Shown piece by piece: positions 14,918 to 23,573 of a stretch of 64,000 nucleotides of DNA. Where the stretch lies: assembly GCF_023273875.1 (NCBI RefSeq), contig NZ_CP096882.1, positions 4,340,001-4,404,000 on the forward strand, in the 5' to 3' direction. Under the pieces are notes generated by a model, which saw nothing but the letters and a program-made list of their open reading frames with translations, was not told the origin of the DNA and did not search any database. Position 1 is the stretch's first letter. Each line of letters starts with the position of its first letter. This DNA comes from Pseudarthrobacter sp. SSS035 (GTDB lineage Bacteria > Actinomycetota > Actinomycetes > Actinomycetales > Micrococcaceae). Both the position numbers and the translations under genes were made by a program.

Positions 14918-17464
14918 ATGAAACTCGTTGACCAGCTGCCTGTCCTGCCCGCCTCAGACCCCTCCGGCGCAGGCATCGACCCGGACGCCCTGTACACCCA
15001 ATTCCTTGAGTGGACCGAAAGCCGGGGCCTGGAACTGTACGCTGCCCAGGACGAGGCCATCATGGAGTTCGCCACCGGAGCCAACGTCATCCTCGCCACC
15101 CCGACGGGCTCCGGCAAATCGCTGGTGGCCATCGCGGCGCACTTCCAGGCCATGGCGCGGGGCCAGCGCAGTTACTACACCGCCCCCATTAAAGCGCTGG
15201 TCTCGGAGAAGTTTTTTGCCCTGTGCGACATCTTCGGTGCAGAAAACGTCGGCATGATCACGGGTGACTCCGGCGTCAACCAGAACGCACCGATCATCTG
15301 CTGCACGGCAGAAATTCTCGCGAACATCGCCCTCCGCGAAGGGGCCGACGCGGAACTCGGTGCGGTCATCATGGACGAATTCCATTTCTACTCCGACCCC
15401 CAGCGTGGTTGGGCCTGGCAGGTCCCGCTGCTGGAGCTCCCCCAGGCCCAGTTCCTTCTGATGTCCGCAACCCTGGGTGATGTCAGCCGGTTCGAGGCCG
15501 GCATCACCGAACTTACAGGCCGCCCCACCACCACCGTCAGTTCCGCCGAGCGCCCCATTCCGCTGCATTACTACTACCACCAGACGCCGGTCCACGAAAC
15601 ACTCGAGGAACTCCTCTCTACGCGCCAGGTGCCCGCCTATGTGGTGCACTTCAGCCAGATCGAGGCCATTGACCGGGCCCAGACACTGATGAGCATCAAC
15701 GTGTGCACCCGCGAGGAGAAGGACAAAATCGCGGAGCTGATCGCGAATTTCCGTTTCGCCGCAGGTTTCGGCAAGACGCTCAACCGGCTGGTCCGGCACG
15801 GTATCGGCGTACATCACGCCGGCATGCTGCCGAAATACCGCAGGCTCGTGGAGCAGCTCGCCCAGGCGGGCCTGCTCAAGGTGATCTGCGGTACGGACAC
15901 ACTGGGCGTGGGGATCAACGTGCCCATCCGCACCGTGTTGCTCACCGCACTGAGCAAGTACGACGGCGTCCGCACCCGCCCGCTTAACTCCCGGGAGTTC
16001 CACCAGATTGCCGGAAGGGCCGGCCGCGCCGGGTATGACACCGCGGGGACGGTGGTGGTCCAGGCACCCGAGCACGTCATCGAAAACGTGAAGGCGATGG
16101 CCAAGGCCACCGCCAAGTTCGGTGACGACCAGAAGAAGCTCCGCCAGGTGGTCAAGAAGAAGCCGCCGGAGGGCTTCGTCTCCTGGGGGGAACCCACCTT
16201 CAAGCGCCTCGTGGAATCCGTGCCCGACCCTTTGACGTCCAGCTTCAGCGTGACGCATTCGATGCTGATGAACCTGATGGAACGGCCCGGCGACCCGTTT
16301 ACCGCGGCCCGCCGGCTGCTGACCGAAAACCACGAGACCCGGTCGTCACAGCTGCGGCTGATGAAAAAAGCCCTGGGGATCTACCGTGAACTCCTCGCCG
16401 CTGAAGTGGTGGAGCGCATCCCGGCAGAAGAGCATGGCCATGACGGCAGGACCGTACGGCTCACCGTCCATCTGCAGGCCAACTTTGCCCTTAACCAGCC
16501 ACTCTCGCCGTTTGCGCTGGCGGCCCTGGAGCTCCTTGACCCGGATTCGCCGTCGTACGCCCTGGACGTGGTGTCCGTGATCGAGGCGACCCTCGAAAAG
16601 CCCCGCCAGATCCTCTCCGCGCAGCAGAAGAAGGCCCGCGGGGAAGCGATTGCCGCGATGAAGGCTGACGGCATCGAGTACGACCAGCGCATGGCCATGC
16701 TGGAGGAAGTCACCTATCCGCAGCCGCTCGCCGAACTCCTGGGCGAAGCCTTCGAGGTCTACCGCAAGGCCGCGCCATGGGTGGGCGACTTTGAACTGGC
16801 GCCCAAGTCCGTGGTCCGCGACATGTACGAGCGGGCCATGAACTTCGGCGAATTTGTCCAGTTCTACGGGCTGGCCCGCTCAGAGGGCATTGTGCTGCGC
16901 TACCTCGCCGACTGCTTCAAGGCGCTGCGCCAGACCGTACCGCAGGACATGCTTCGGGAAGACCTTGAAGACCTCATCGCCTGGCTTGGCGAGCTGGTGC
17001 GGCAAGTGGACTCCAGCCTCCTGGACGAATGGGAGGAGCTGACGTCCGGCGCGATGCCCACCCCGCACGACGCTCCCCCTCCCCCGCCGCCGTCGCTGAC
17101 GTCCAACATCCGTGCCTTCCGCGTGATGGTCCGCAACGAGATGTTCCGCCGCGTGGAACTGTTCGCGGACGAAAACGCCGCAGCCCTGGGCGAGCTCGAC
17201 GGCGGCGCGGGCTGGGATGCCAACCGCTGGGAAGACGTCCTGGACGACTACTTCGACGAACACAACGACATTGGCACCGGCCCGGATGCCCGCGGTCCCG
17301 GACTGCTCATGATCACCGAAGAGCCAGGCCTTTGGAAGGTCCGGCAGATTTTCGACGATCCGGCGAGCAACCATGACTGGGGCATCTCCGCGGAAGTGGA
17401 CCTGGCGGCCTCCGATGAAACCGGAACGGCAGTGGTCCGTGTCACCGACGTCAACCGGCTCTAG
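14918..17464 (+). CDS. Ski2-like DEAD/DEAH helicase with DUF3516
   Basis: An 848-residue superfamily 2 helicase of the Ski2/Mtr4-like group common in Actinobacteria. Walker A is TPTGSGKS (61-68), the Walker B box is DEFH, and motif VI is QIAGRAGRAG. The C-terminal ~350 residues match the family domain DUF3516 and end with a Pro-rich linker (residues ~715-725) before a last acidic region. The likely substrate is RNA, but no experimental role is known to me. A TAAGCT box 8 nt before the ATG and a weak GGAA may both serve the start. Confidence 0.9.
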   Translation: MKLVDQLPVLPASDPSGAGIDPDALYTQFLEWTESRGLELYAAQDEAIMEFATGANVILATPTGSGKSLVAIAAHFQAMARGQRSYYTAPIKALVSEKFFALCDIFGAENVGMITGDSGVNQNAPIICCTAEILANIALREGADAELGAVIMDEFHFYSDPQRGWAWQVPLLELPQAQFLLMSATLGDVSRFEAGITELTGRPTTTVSSAERPIPLHYYYHQTPVHETLEELLSTRQVPAYVVHFSQIEAIDRAQTLMSINVCTREEKDKIAELIANFRFAAGFGKTLNRLVRHGIGVHHAGMLPKYRRLVEQLAQAGLLKVICGTDTLGVGINVPIRTVLLTALSKYDGVRTRPLNSREFHQIAGRAGRAGYDTAGTVVVQAPEHVIENVKAMAKATAKFGDDQKKLRQVVKKKPPEGFVSWGEPTFKRLVESVPDPLTSSFSVTHSMLMNLMERPGDPFTAARRLLTENHETRSSQLRLMKKALGIYRELLAAEVVERIPAEEHGHDGRTVRLTVHLQANFALNQPLSPFALAALELLDPDSPSYALDVVSVIEATLEKPRQILSAQQKKARGEAIAAMKADGIEYDQRMAMLEEVTYPQPLAELLGEAFEVYRKAAPWVGDFELAPKSVVRDMYERAMNFGEFVQFYGLARSEGIVLRYLADCFKALRQTVPQDMLREDLEDLIAWLGELVRQVDSSLLDEWEELTSGAMPTPHDAPPPPPPSLTSNIRAFRVMVRNEMFRRVELFADENAAALGELDGGAGWDANRWEDVLDDYFDEHNDIGTGPDARGPGLLMITEEPGLWKVRQIFDDPASNHDWGISAEVDLAASDETGTAVVRVTDVNRL

Positions 17465-17475
17465 GCTCTGACCGA

Positions 17476-18846
17476 ATGGACTCCGTCCCCGACCTGACCG
17501 GCAGCCTTCGGGTTGTGGAAGCCCTGAAGGCCCAGCCCGTGGCACCTTCCAACGGTCCACGGCAGTGGTGGAAGGGCCCGCTGGACGTCGAGGGACTGGC
17601 TTTGGGGGCGGTCCAGGCAGCAGCGACGTCGTTGAACGCGCTTGTTGGCGTTCCGGGCAGGTACTCAATGGCATCCGGAGCCACCGCGGCGGCGTTCGAT
17701 TCGCTGGGACACCTGCGGATCGCGGGCGGGAAACCCGAAGGGTTCGCTCCGATGTCCGGCTTTCGGCGCACGTCGGACGGCTGGATCCGCCTGCACGCCA
17801 ACTACCCCCACCACGCAGCCCGGCTGACGTCGTCCCTCTCCGTGAGCACACCACAGGACGTGGAACACGCCCTGTTAGGAATGACGTCCGTGGCCGCCGA
17901 GGAAGCCATCACGGCAAACAACGGCGTCGCTGCTGCCGTGCGCACACGGGACGAGTGGATCGCGACCCCCATGTATGGGACGGCCAGCTCCGGTCCATGG
18001 ATCAGAATCTCGCGTCCGCCGCCGTCAGCCAGTGAAAGTCCGCAGCTCTCCCGGTGGGTTCCATCGGCAGTTCCACGCCACCCCCTGGCCGGGCTCAAGG
18101 TGCTGGACCTGACGCGCGTCATTGCGGGGCCCACTGCCACACGCCTCCTGGGCGCCCTGGGCGCAGACGTTCTGCGCATCGACCCGCCCCAGCTTCCGGA
18201 GTTGAGCGATGTGTTCATTGACTCGGGCTTTGACAAGCGCAGCGCCGAGGCGGACCTCCGGGATCCTTCCGCCATGGAAGCGGTCAGGCTTCTCATTGGG
18301 TCTGCCGACGTGGTGGTCACGGGCTACCGCGACGGCGGGCTGGACCCTTTTGGGCTGGCGCCCGAAGCGCTGTTGCTTGCCCGGCCAGACCTCGTCATAG
18401 TCACTCTGAGTGCCTGGGGCAGCGGCGGCCCTTGGAACCGACGGCGCGGTTTTGACAGCCTGGTACAGGCCGCTTGCGGCATTGCCGAACTGTATGGCCG
18501 CACGACTGATGACGGGTGGCAGCCGGGGGCGCTTCCAGTGCAGGCACTGGATCATGCCACCGGTTATGGCCTGGCGGCGGCAGCAATTGCCCTGCTGGCC
18601 GAACGGCTCCGAAGCGGACGTGGCGGCGCTGCCCGGCTTTCCCTGGCCCGCACCGCTGAAGAATTGTTCCGGCTGCCCGCAGTGGCCGGTCACGGCGGTT
18701 CCCTGCCTGACCCGGACCTCCGCGTGATGGACAGCCCCTACGGTCGCCTGCGATATGTTGGGCCGCCCATCATGTCGGACGGCGTGCCGCTGGAATACAG
18801 CAACGGACCCGTCCGCTACGGAACATCGCAGCTTCGCTGGCAATAG
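17476..18846 (+). CDS. CaiB/BaiF family CoA-transferase
   Basis: A 456-residue class III CoA-transferase, the family that moves CoA between carboxylic acids. The conserved N-lobe starts near residue 195 (HPLAGLKVLDLTRVIAGP) and contains ALGADVLRIDPP; the first ~190 residues are a diverged half of the same fold. A possible catalytic aspartate lies in the segment after the LDLTR motif. The substrate is unknown. The helicase stop TAG forms the start of a TAGGCT box 8 nt before this ATG, so it may have its own promoter. Confidence 0.85.
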   Translation: MDSVPDLTGSLRVVEALKAQPVAPSNGPRQWWKGPLDVEGLALGAVQAAATSLNALVGVPGRYSMASGATAAAFDSLGHLRIAGGKPEGFAPMSGFRRTSDGWIRLHANYPHHAARLTSSLSVSTPQDVEHALLGMTSVAAEEAITANNGVAAAVRTRDEWIATPMYGTASSGPWIRISRPPPSASESPQLSRWVPSAVPRHPLAGLKVLDLTRVIAGPTATRLLGALGADVLRIDPPQLPELSDVFIDSGFDKRSAEADLRDPSAMEAVRLLIGSADVVVTGYRDGGLDPFGLAPEALLLARPDLVIVTLSAWGSGGPWNRRRGFDSLVQAACGIAELYGRTTDDGWQPGALPVQALDHATGYGLAAAAIALLAERLRSGRGGAARLSLARTAEELFRLPAVAGHGGSLPDPDLRVMDSPYGRLRYVGPPIMSDGVPLEYSNGPVRYGTSQLRWQ

Positions 18847-18879
18847 GGAGCCTGGCAGTAGGGATCACGGCCCCGCTAG

Positions 18880-18885
18880 TAAACT
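18880..18885 (+). promoter_or_regulatory. -10 box of GNAT gene, probable leaderless start
   Basis: TAAACT is followed by 6 nt and then the ATG at 18892. No Shine-Dalgarno is present. The -35 region is not recognisable. Confidence 0.5.
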
Positions 18886-18891
18886 CGGACC

Positions 18892-19392
18892 ATGAGTGTA
18901 ATCCGCCCCGCCACCCGGCAAGACGTCCCCGCCATTCTGCAGATGATCAACGAACTGGCCATTTACGAAAAGGAACCGGACGCGGTCCGCAACACACCGG
19001 AAATGCTGGCTGAGGTCCTGTTCGGCGAGAACCCGCGCGTGTTTGCCACGATGGCTGAGAACAGCGCAGGCGAGGTCCGGGGTTTCGCGCTCTGGTTCCT
19101 GAACTACTCCACCTGGGAAGGCGTCCACGGCATCTACCTGGAAGACCTCTACGTCAGCCCGCACGCCCGCGGCGAGGGCCACGGCAAGGCGCTCCTGCAG
19201 CACCTGGCCGCCACCGCCGTCGAGAGGGGCTACGCCCGGGTTGAGTGGAGCGTCCTGGACTGGAACGAACCGTCCATCAACTTCTACCGCAGCCTCGGCG
19301 CCCGCCCCCTGGATGGCTGGTCCACGTTCCGGCTGACCGGCGACGCGCTGGAGAGCTTTGGCACCAGAACGGCAGCGTCCATCCGTGGCTGA
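18892..19392 (+). CDS. GNAT acetyltransferase, diamine acetyltransferase-like
   Basis: A 166-residue GNAT enzyme resembling spermidine/spermine and thialysine N-acetyltransferases. It has the family's N-terminal IRPATRQDVPAIL, the central YLEDLYV strand, the acetyl-CoA loop (ARGEGHGKALLQ, fitting R/Q-x-x-G-x-G/A) and the terminal WNEPSINFYRSLGA. The acceptor may be a polyamine or amino acid derivative; this is inference from family resemblance. It overlaps the next gene by 8 nt and is probably co-transcribed with it. Confidence 0.88.
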   Translation: MSVIRPATRQDVPAILQMINELAIYEKEPDAVRNTPEMLAEVLFGENPRVFATMAENSAGEVRGFALWFLNYSTWEGVHGIYLEDLYVSPHARGEGHGKALLQHLAATAVERGYARVEWSVLDWNEPSINFYRSLGARPLDGWSTFRLTGDALESFGTRTAASIRG

Positions 19393-20758
19393 GCAGGACG
19401 CTACCTCGCAAACGACGCAAACGCGGACCCCTGTCCCGCATTTTGTGAAGGCCAGGCACGAATTCCGTGGCATGCGCACCGCCGAGCACTACTTCACCGT
19501 TCCCTTGGACCACTTCGCTCCAGGGAGCGGCGACGACGCCGAGGCTATCACCGTCTTCGCCCGTGAGTACGTCTCGTCGGCCCACACCCAGGCTGAAGCC
19601 GAAGAGCTTCCCTGGCTGGTGTTCCTCCAGGGCGGGCCGGGCGGCCGCGGCAACCGGCTGGCTTCGCTGGGCGGCTGGAGCAAGGCGGCTGCCCGGGACT
19701 TCCGGATCCTGATGCTGGACCAGCGCGGCACCGGGCTGTCGACCCCCCTTGACCGGAACACGCTGGCCGCGCGCGGAACGGCCGAAGCGCAGGCCGCGTA
19801 CCTTGAGCATTTCCGTGCGGATTCCATCGTGGCCGACGCGGAGCTCATCCGCGCGGCGCTCGGCTCCGGCCCCTGGAGCATCTACGGCCAAAGCTACGGC
19901 GGATTCTGCGCGCTGACTTACCTGTCTTTTGCCCCGGACGGGCTGAAGGAGGCTCTCATCACGGGCGGGCTTGCGCCGCTCGCCGGCCATGCCGACGACG
20001 TCTACCGCGCCACGTTCGCGCGCGTTGCAGCCCGCAACACCGAGTACTTCAGCTGGTATCCGGAGGACCGCCGGACAGTGAACGCGATCGCATCGCACCT
20101 CCGGCAGGCCGAAGAGTTCCTTCCCGACGGCGGCCGGCTCACGGTTGAACGGTTCCAGATGGTGGGCTCCTTCCTGGGCGGAAACACGCGGGTGGACGGC
20201 CTGCACTACCTGCTGGAAGACGCCTTCACCGAGACACCACAGGGGAACCTCTCCGATGCCTTCCTGGAGCAGGTCCAGGGCATCGTGTCCCGCCTGGCGA
20301 ACCCGCTCTATGCCCTGCTGCATGAGTCCATCTACGGGCAGGGACAGGCGACCGACTGGGCTGCCTGGCGTGTGCTGCAGGAAAATCCGGCATTCCATCC
20401 GGATGCGGAGGCGCTGCTGCTGACCGGCGAGATGGTGTACCCGTGGTATTTCGAACAGGATCCCGCCTTGGTGCCGCTGCGGCAGGTGGCCCATCTGCTG
20501 GCCGCCAAAACGGACTGGAAGCCGCTGTATGACCCCGCACAGTTGGCCGCGAACAGCGTGCCGGTTGCCGCCGCGGTCTACCAGGACGACATTTACGTGG
20601 ACCGCAGCCTGTCAATGGACACGGCGGCTGCTGTGCGCGGACTCCGGGTATGGGAGACGGCCGACTTCCACCATGACGGCATAGCGGACGACGGCGAGGC
20701 TATTTTCGGGCGGCTGCTGGGTATGGTGCGCTCGGTTGCCGGCTCAGCCGGCAGCTGA
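19385..20758 (+). CDS. Proline iminopeptidase-like alpha/beta hydrolase
   Basis: A 457-residue alpha/beta hydrolase of the proline iminopeptidase group, which releases N-terminal proline or other residues from peptides. The oxyanion region is LQGGPGGRG, the nucleophile elbow GQSYGG, and the C-terminal histidine region is DFHHDGIADDG. The start is uncertain: GTG at 19385 overlapping the GNAT stop is preferred; a TTG at 19358 and an ATG before RTAEHYF are alternatives. It ends 15 nt inside the 3' end of the convergent MFS gene. Confidence 0.85.
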   Translation: MAEQDATSQTTQTRTPVPHFVKARHEFRGMRTAEHYFTVPLDHFAPGSGDDAEAITVFAREYVSSAHTQAEAEELPWLVFLQGGPGGRGNRLASLGGWSKAAARDFRILMLDQRGTGLSTPLDRNTLAARGTAEAQAAYLEHFRADSIVADAELIRAALGSGPWSIYGQSYGGFCALTYLSFAPDGLKEALITGGLAPLAGHADDVYRATFARVAARNTEYFSWYPEDRRTVNAIASHLRQAEEFLPDGGRLTVERFQMVGSFLGGNTRVDGLHYLLEDAFTETPQGNLSDAFLEQVQGIVSRLANPLYALLHESIYGQGQATDWAAWRVLQENPAFHPDAEALLLTGEMVYPWYFEQDPALVPLRQVAHLLAAKTDWKPLYDPAQLAANSVPVAAAVYQDDIYVDRSLSMDTAAAVRGLRVWETADFHHDGIADDGEAIFGRLLGMVRSVAGSAGS

Positions 20759-22195
20759 GCCGGCCGCCGGGCTGCGGCGGCGCGCCATCAGGGCAACGAC
20801 GGCGGCGCTCAGTACAGCAGCCCCCACCAGTCCGCCTGCCATATTGAGCCCCAGGTAGCCGGCCCAGCTGAGGATCAGTCCGGAAGTGGCCCCGCCCACC
20901 GCACCTGCAGCGCCCATCAGCATGTCCGACACCCCCTGGACCACCACGCGGGACTCCTGCGGGACGCTCTCCGCCAGCAGCGTGGACCCGGAAATGGTGG
21001 CCGCAGACCAGCCCATGCCCAGCAGCACAAGTCCCACGGCCACCGCGACGGTGGACGTCTGGCCAAATCCTGCGACGGCGACGGCAGCGATCAGCGTGGC
21101 GAAGCCGATCATGATGGTCTCAGTCCTGCCTGCCTTGTCCGTCAGCCAGCCCATAACCGGCGACAACGCGAACATGCCTGCGATATGCAGGGAGATGGTG
21201 AAGCCGATGATCACCAGGACATCGCCGGAGGCGGCGTGGCCGGCATGGGAGGCACCAGGCCCGGCTACGAGTTCCTGCAAATGCAGCGGGGTCATGGACA
21301 TCACGCCCACCATCACGGCGTGCGCTCCGACGACGGCGGCAAGCGCCAGCCAGGAAGCCCTGGACTGGCGGATTGCCCGCAGCCCGCGGACGAGCGATCC
21401 CCCGGCTGCGTTGCGCGCGGTGGCGCCTTGCTGATTTGCCGTACGTGGTGGCGTGCCCTGCATCTTCCCGCCATCTGGCTGGGCGTCGAGATCCAGCGCG
21501 GCGGGTTCCTGAGTGGCAAGATCCTGAGTGGCAAGATCCTGAGTGGCAAGATCCCAGGCGGCGATTTCCCGCGCGAGCAGGAGCGGGTCCGGCCTGAGAC
21601 CAGCGAAAAGCAGCACAATGGCCAGCAGGAGTCCGGCTGCGGAGATCACGAACGGTCCGGCGACGGGAGGCAGGCCGAGTGCCAGGCCCACCACGGTGCC
21701 GGGCTGGATCAGGTTGGGTCCGGCCACGGCGCCGACCGTCACAGCCCACACCACGGCGGAAAGCGCCCTGCCGCGGTGTTCAGCGTCCGCAAGGTCGACG
21801 GCGGCGAAGCGTGCCTGCAGGCTGGCCGCGGTACCCACCCCGATGCCCACCGCCCCCAGCACCAGAAGGACGAACAAGCCGGACACCACCGACAGCACTA
21901 TCAGAACTGTGCCGGCCAGGGCGGCGGAAAGCCCCGTGACCTGCCCGGCCCGACGGCCCCGCCGGTCCGCCAGCGAGGCAAGAGGCAGTGCTGTCAGCGC
22001 GGCCCCCAATGTCATAACCGTGGCCACGGCACCCGCCCACACGCTGGAACCGGAAAGTTCCACGGCCAGGATGGAACCAATCGAAACCGTGGCTCCGGTG
22101 CCGATGCCACCGAAAACCTGGGCCGCGCTCAGCAGCACCACGGTGCGCCGTTGCACCTGGCGCACTCCTCTTTCCGTGATCAGCGTGCGGGCCAT
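20744..22195 (-). CDS. MFS transporter
   Basis: A 483-residue major facilitator carrier with about 12 membrane segments in two halves. The cytoplasmic loop between the halves (roughly residues 205-255) is long and hydrophilic and holds three exact tandem copies of a 5-residue unit. Motif A-like sequences (LADRRGRRAG, LTDKAGRTE) support proton-coupled export. The ATG at 22195 is preferred over an upstream GTG at 22222 because TATGCT lies exactly 6 nt before it. The substrate is unknown. Confidence 0.88.
   Translation of the reverse strand: MARTLITERGVRQVQRRTVVLLSAAQVFGGIGTGATVSIGSILAVELSGSSVWAGAVATVMTLGAALTALPLASLADRRGRRAGQVTGLSAALAGTVLIVLSVVSGLFVLLVLGAVGIGVGTAASLQARFAAVDLADAEHRGRALSAVVWAVTVGAVAGPNLIQPGTVVGLALGLPPVAGPFVISAAGLLLAIVLLFAGLRPDPLLLAREIAAWDLATQDLATQDLATQEPAALDLDAQPDGGKMQGTPPRTANQQGATARNAAGGSLVRGLRAIRQSRASWLALAAVVGAHAVMVGVMSMTPLHLQELVAGPGASHAGHAASGDVLVIIGFTISLHIAGMFALSPVMGWLTDKAGRTETIMIGFATLIAAVAVAGFGQTSTVAVAVGLVLLGMGWSAATISGSTLLAESVPQESRVVVQGVSDMLMGAAGAVGGATSGLILSWAGYLGLNMAGGLVGAAVLSAAVVALMARRRSPAAGSAAG
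21507..21551 (-). repeat. Three tandem 15-bp repeats inside the MFS gene
   Basis: Three exact copies of a 15-bp unit (tcctgagtggcaaga on the plus strand) lie head to tail. They are in frame and encode Asp-Leu-Ala-Thr-Gln three times in the central cytoplasmic loop of the MFS protein. Copy number could change by slippage without breaking the frame. Confidence 0.95.
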
Positions 22196-22201
22196 GGTCC
22201 G

Positions 22202-22207
22202 AGCATA
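22202..22207 (-). promoter_or_regulatory. -10 box of the MFS gene
   Basis: TATGCT on the minus strand precedes the ATG at 22195 by 6 nt, matching the leaderless arrangement seen at other genes in the window. Confidence 0.5.
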
Positions 22208-22245
22208 GTCCTGGGCGGCCACGTCCTACAGGGGGCAGATTAAGC

Positions 22246-22280
22246 CACTGATCCCGGCCGCAGTGCGGCCGGGATCAGTG
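22246..22280 (-). terminator. Terminator hairpin after terC
   Basis: A perfect 16-bp G/C-rich inverted repeat (starting CACTGATCCCGG) with a 3-nt loop lies 37 nt past the terC stop. On the minus strand it is followed by a short T-containing stretch (GCTTAATCT). It separates terC from the MFS gene downstream. Confidence 0.8.
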
Positions 22281-22316
22281 AAAATGCAGTGTGCGTCAAC
22301 GAAACGCGGAGACAGC

Positions 22317-23345
22317 CTACTCGGCTTCGCTGAGGCTCTTCTTGGCGTCTTCCTCAAGGCGGGGGTCCAGGTGGGCCGTCTTTGCCTTGGAGCTCAGGAG
22401 GCTGGCAATCACGGCAACGATGATGGTGCCCACGATGACGGCCAGGGAGACGAATGTCGGAATCTCCGGGGCCCACTCGATGTGGTTGCCGCCGTTGATG
22501 AACGGCAGTTCGTTCACGTGCATGGCGTGGAGCACCAGCTTCACTCCGATGAACGCCAGGATGAAGGACAGCGCGTGCTTCAGGTAGATCAGGCGGTTCA
22601 TCAGGCCACCCAGCAGGAAGTACAGCTGGCGCAGGCCCATCAGGGCGAACAGGTTGGCGGTGAAGACGATGAACGGGCTCTGCGTCAGGCCGAAGATCGC
22701 CGGAATCGAGTCGACGGCGAAAAGGAGGTCGGTCAGGCCGATGGTGATGAACACGATCAGCATGGGGGTGAAGACCTTCTTGCCGTCCACCGTGGTGCGC
22801 AGCTTGCCGCCGTCGAACTTCTCCGACATGGGGATGACCTTGCGGATCCGGGCGATGAGCGGGTTTTCCTTGTCCTCTTCGTCCTCGCCTTCGTCCTGGG
22901 CCTGCTTCCAGGCGGTCCAGAGCAGGAACGCGCCAAAGATGTAGAACACCCAGCTGAACTGCTCGATCACGATGGCGCCGAGGAGGATGAAGATGCCGCG
23001 CAGGATCAGGGCGATGATGATGCCCACCATCAGGACTTCCTGCTGGTACTTACGGGGCACGGAGAAGCGGGCCATGATGATGATGAAGACAAACAGGTTG
23101 TCGATGCTGAGGCTGTATTCAGTGACCCAGCCGGCCACAAACTGGCCGCCGAATTCGGCGCCGGTAAAGAAGAACATGGCCCCGGCGAACAGCAGGGCCA
23201 GGGAGACGTAGAACGCAACCCACAGGCCGGCTTCCTTCATGGAAGGCTCGTGGGGGCGTCGGACGACCAGCAGAAGGTCAATGAGGAGGATCAGGCCAAG
23301 GACGACAAGTGAGCCGACCTCGAACCACACGGGTAATTCGGGCAC
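22317..23345 (-). CDS. terC: TerC-family membrane protein, probable Mn2+ exporter
   Basis: A 342-residue TerC/Alx protein with about 8-9 membrane helices. The family was first linked to tellurite resistance and is now known in several bacteria for manganese efflux. Conserved acidic membrane motifs are visible (EYSLSIDNLFVF and DLLFAVDSIPAIFG), and a charged loop DEGEDEEDKEN lies between the halves. The GTG start at 23343-23345 has AAAGG 7 nt upstream. A yybP-ykoY riboswitch in the leader supports a manganese role. Confidence 0.93.
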   Translation of the reverse strand: MPELPVWFEVGSLVVLGLILLIDLLLVVRRPHEPSMKEAGLWVAFYVSLALLFAGAMFFFTGAEFGGQFVAGWVTEYSLSIDNLFVFIIIMARFSVPRKYQQEVLMVGIIIALILRGIFILLGAIVIEQFSWVFYIFGAFLLWTAWKQAQDEGEDEEDKENPLIARIRKVIPMSEKFDGGKLRTTVDGKKVFTPMLIVFITIGLTDLLFAVDSIPAIFGLTQSPFIVFTANLFALMGLRQLYFLLGGLMNRLIYLKHALSFILAFIGVKLVLHAMHVNELPFINGGNHIEWAPEIPTFVSLAVIVGTIIVAVIASLLSSKAKTAHLDPRLEEDAKKSLSEAE

Positions 23346-23378
23346 AGGTTAGCCTTTCGCAGGGTACAGAGAAATGGT

Positions 23379-23492
23379 GTAAGTCTCTCCGGCCAGCCTA
23401 TGCACTTGGTGCTGAAATGGCGGCCCGCTACGCCCGGCCAGGCAACTGTGCCTGGCGTGTTGACGATCGTAGCGCTCGGGATACTCCCCTAC
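23379..23492 (-). ncRNA. yybP-ykoY manganese riboswitch upstream of terC
   Basis: The minus-strand leader of terC begins GTAGGGGAGTA and ends AGACTTAC. The first bases GTAGG and the last CTTAC can pair as helix P1, and the flanking GGAGTA and AGA match the fixed loop sequences of yybP-ykoY RNAs. A GTCAAC segment between them and a GCCAGGCA...TGCCTGGC hairpin fit the second arm. The element ends 33 nt before the GTG start, close enough to control the ribosome site or a terminator. Recognition is by eye; a covariance-model search would settle it. Confidence 0.8.
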
Positions 23493-23573
23493 GTGACGTT
23501 AACTGTACAGTAGGCGTCCCGACATGCGGAAACATGCCCCGACTGCCACTTCCCTTTCGGCGCCCGGGGTGGG

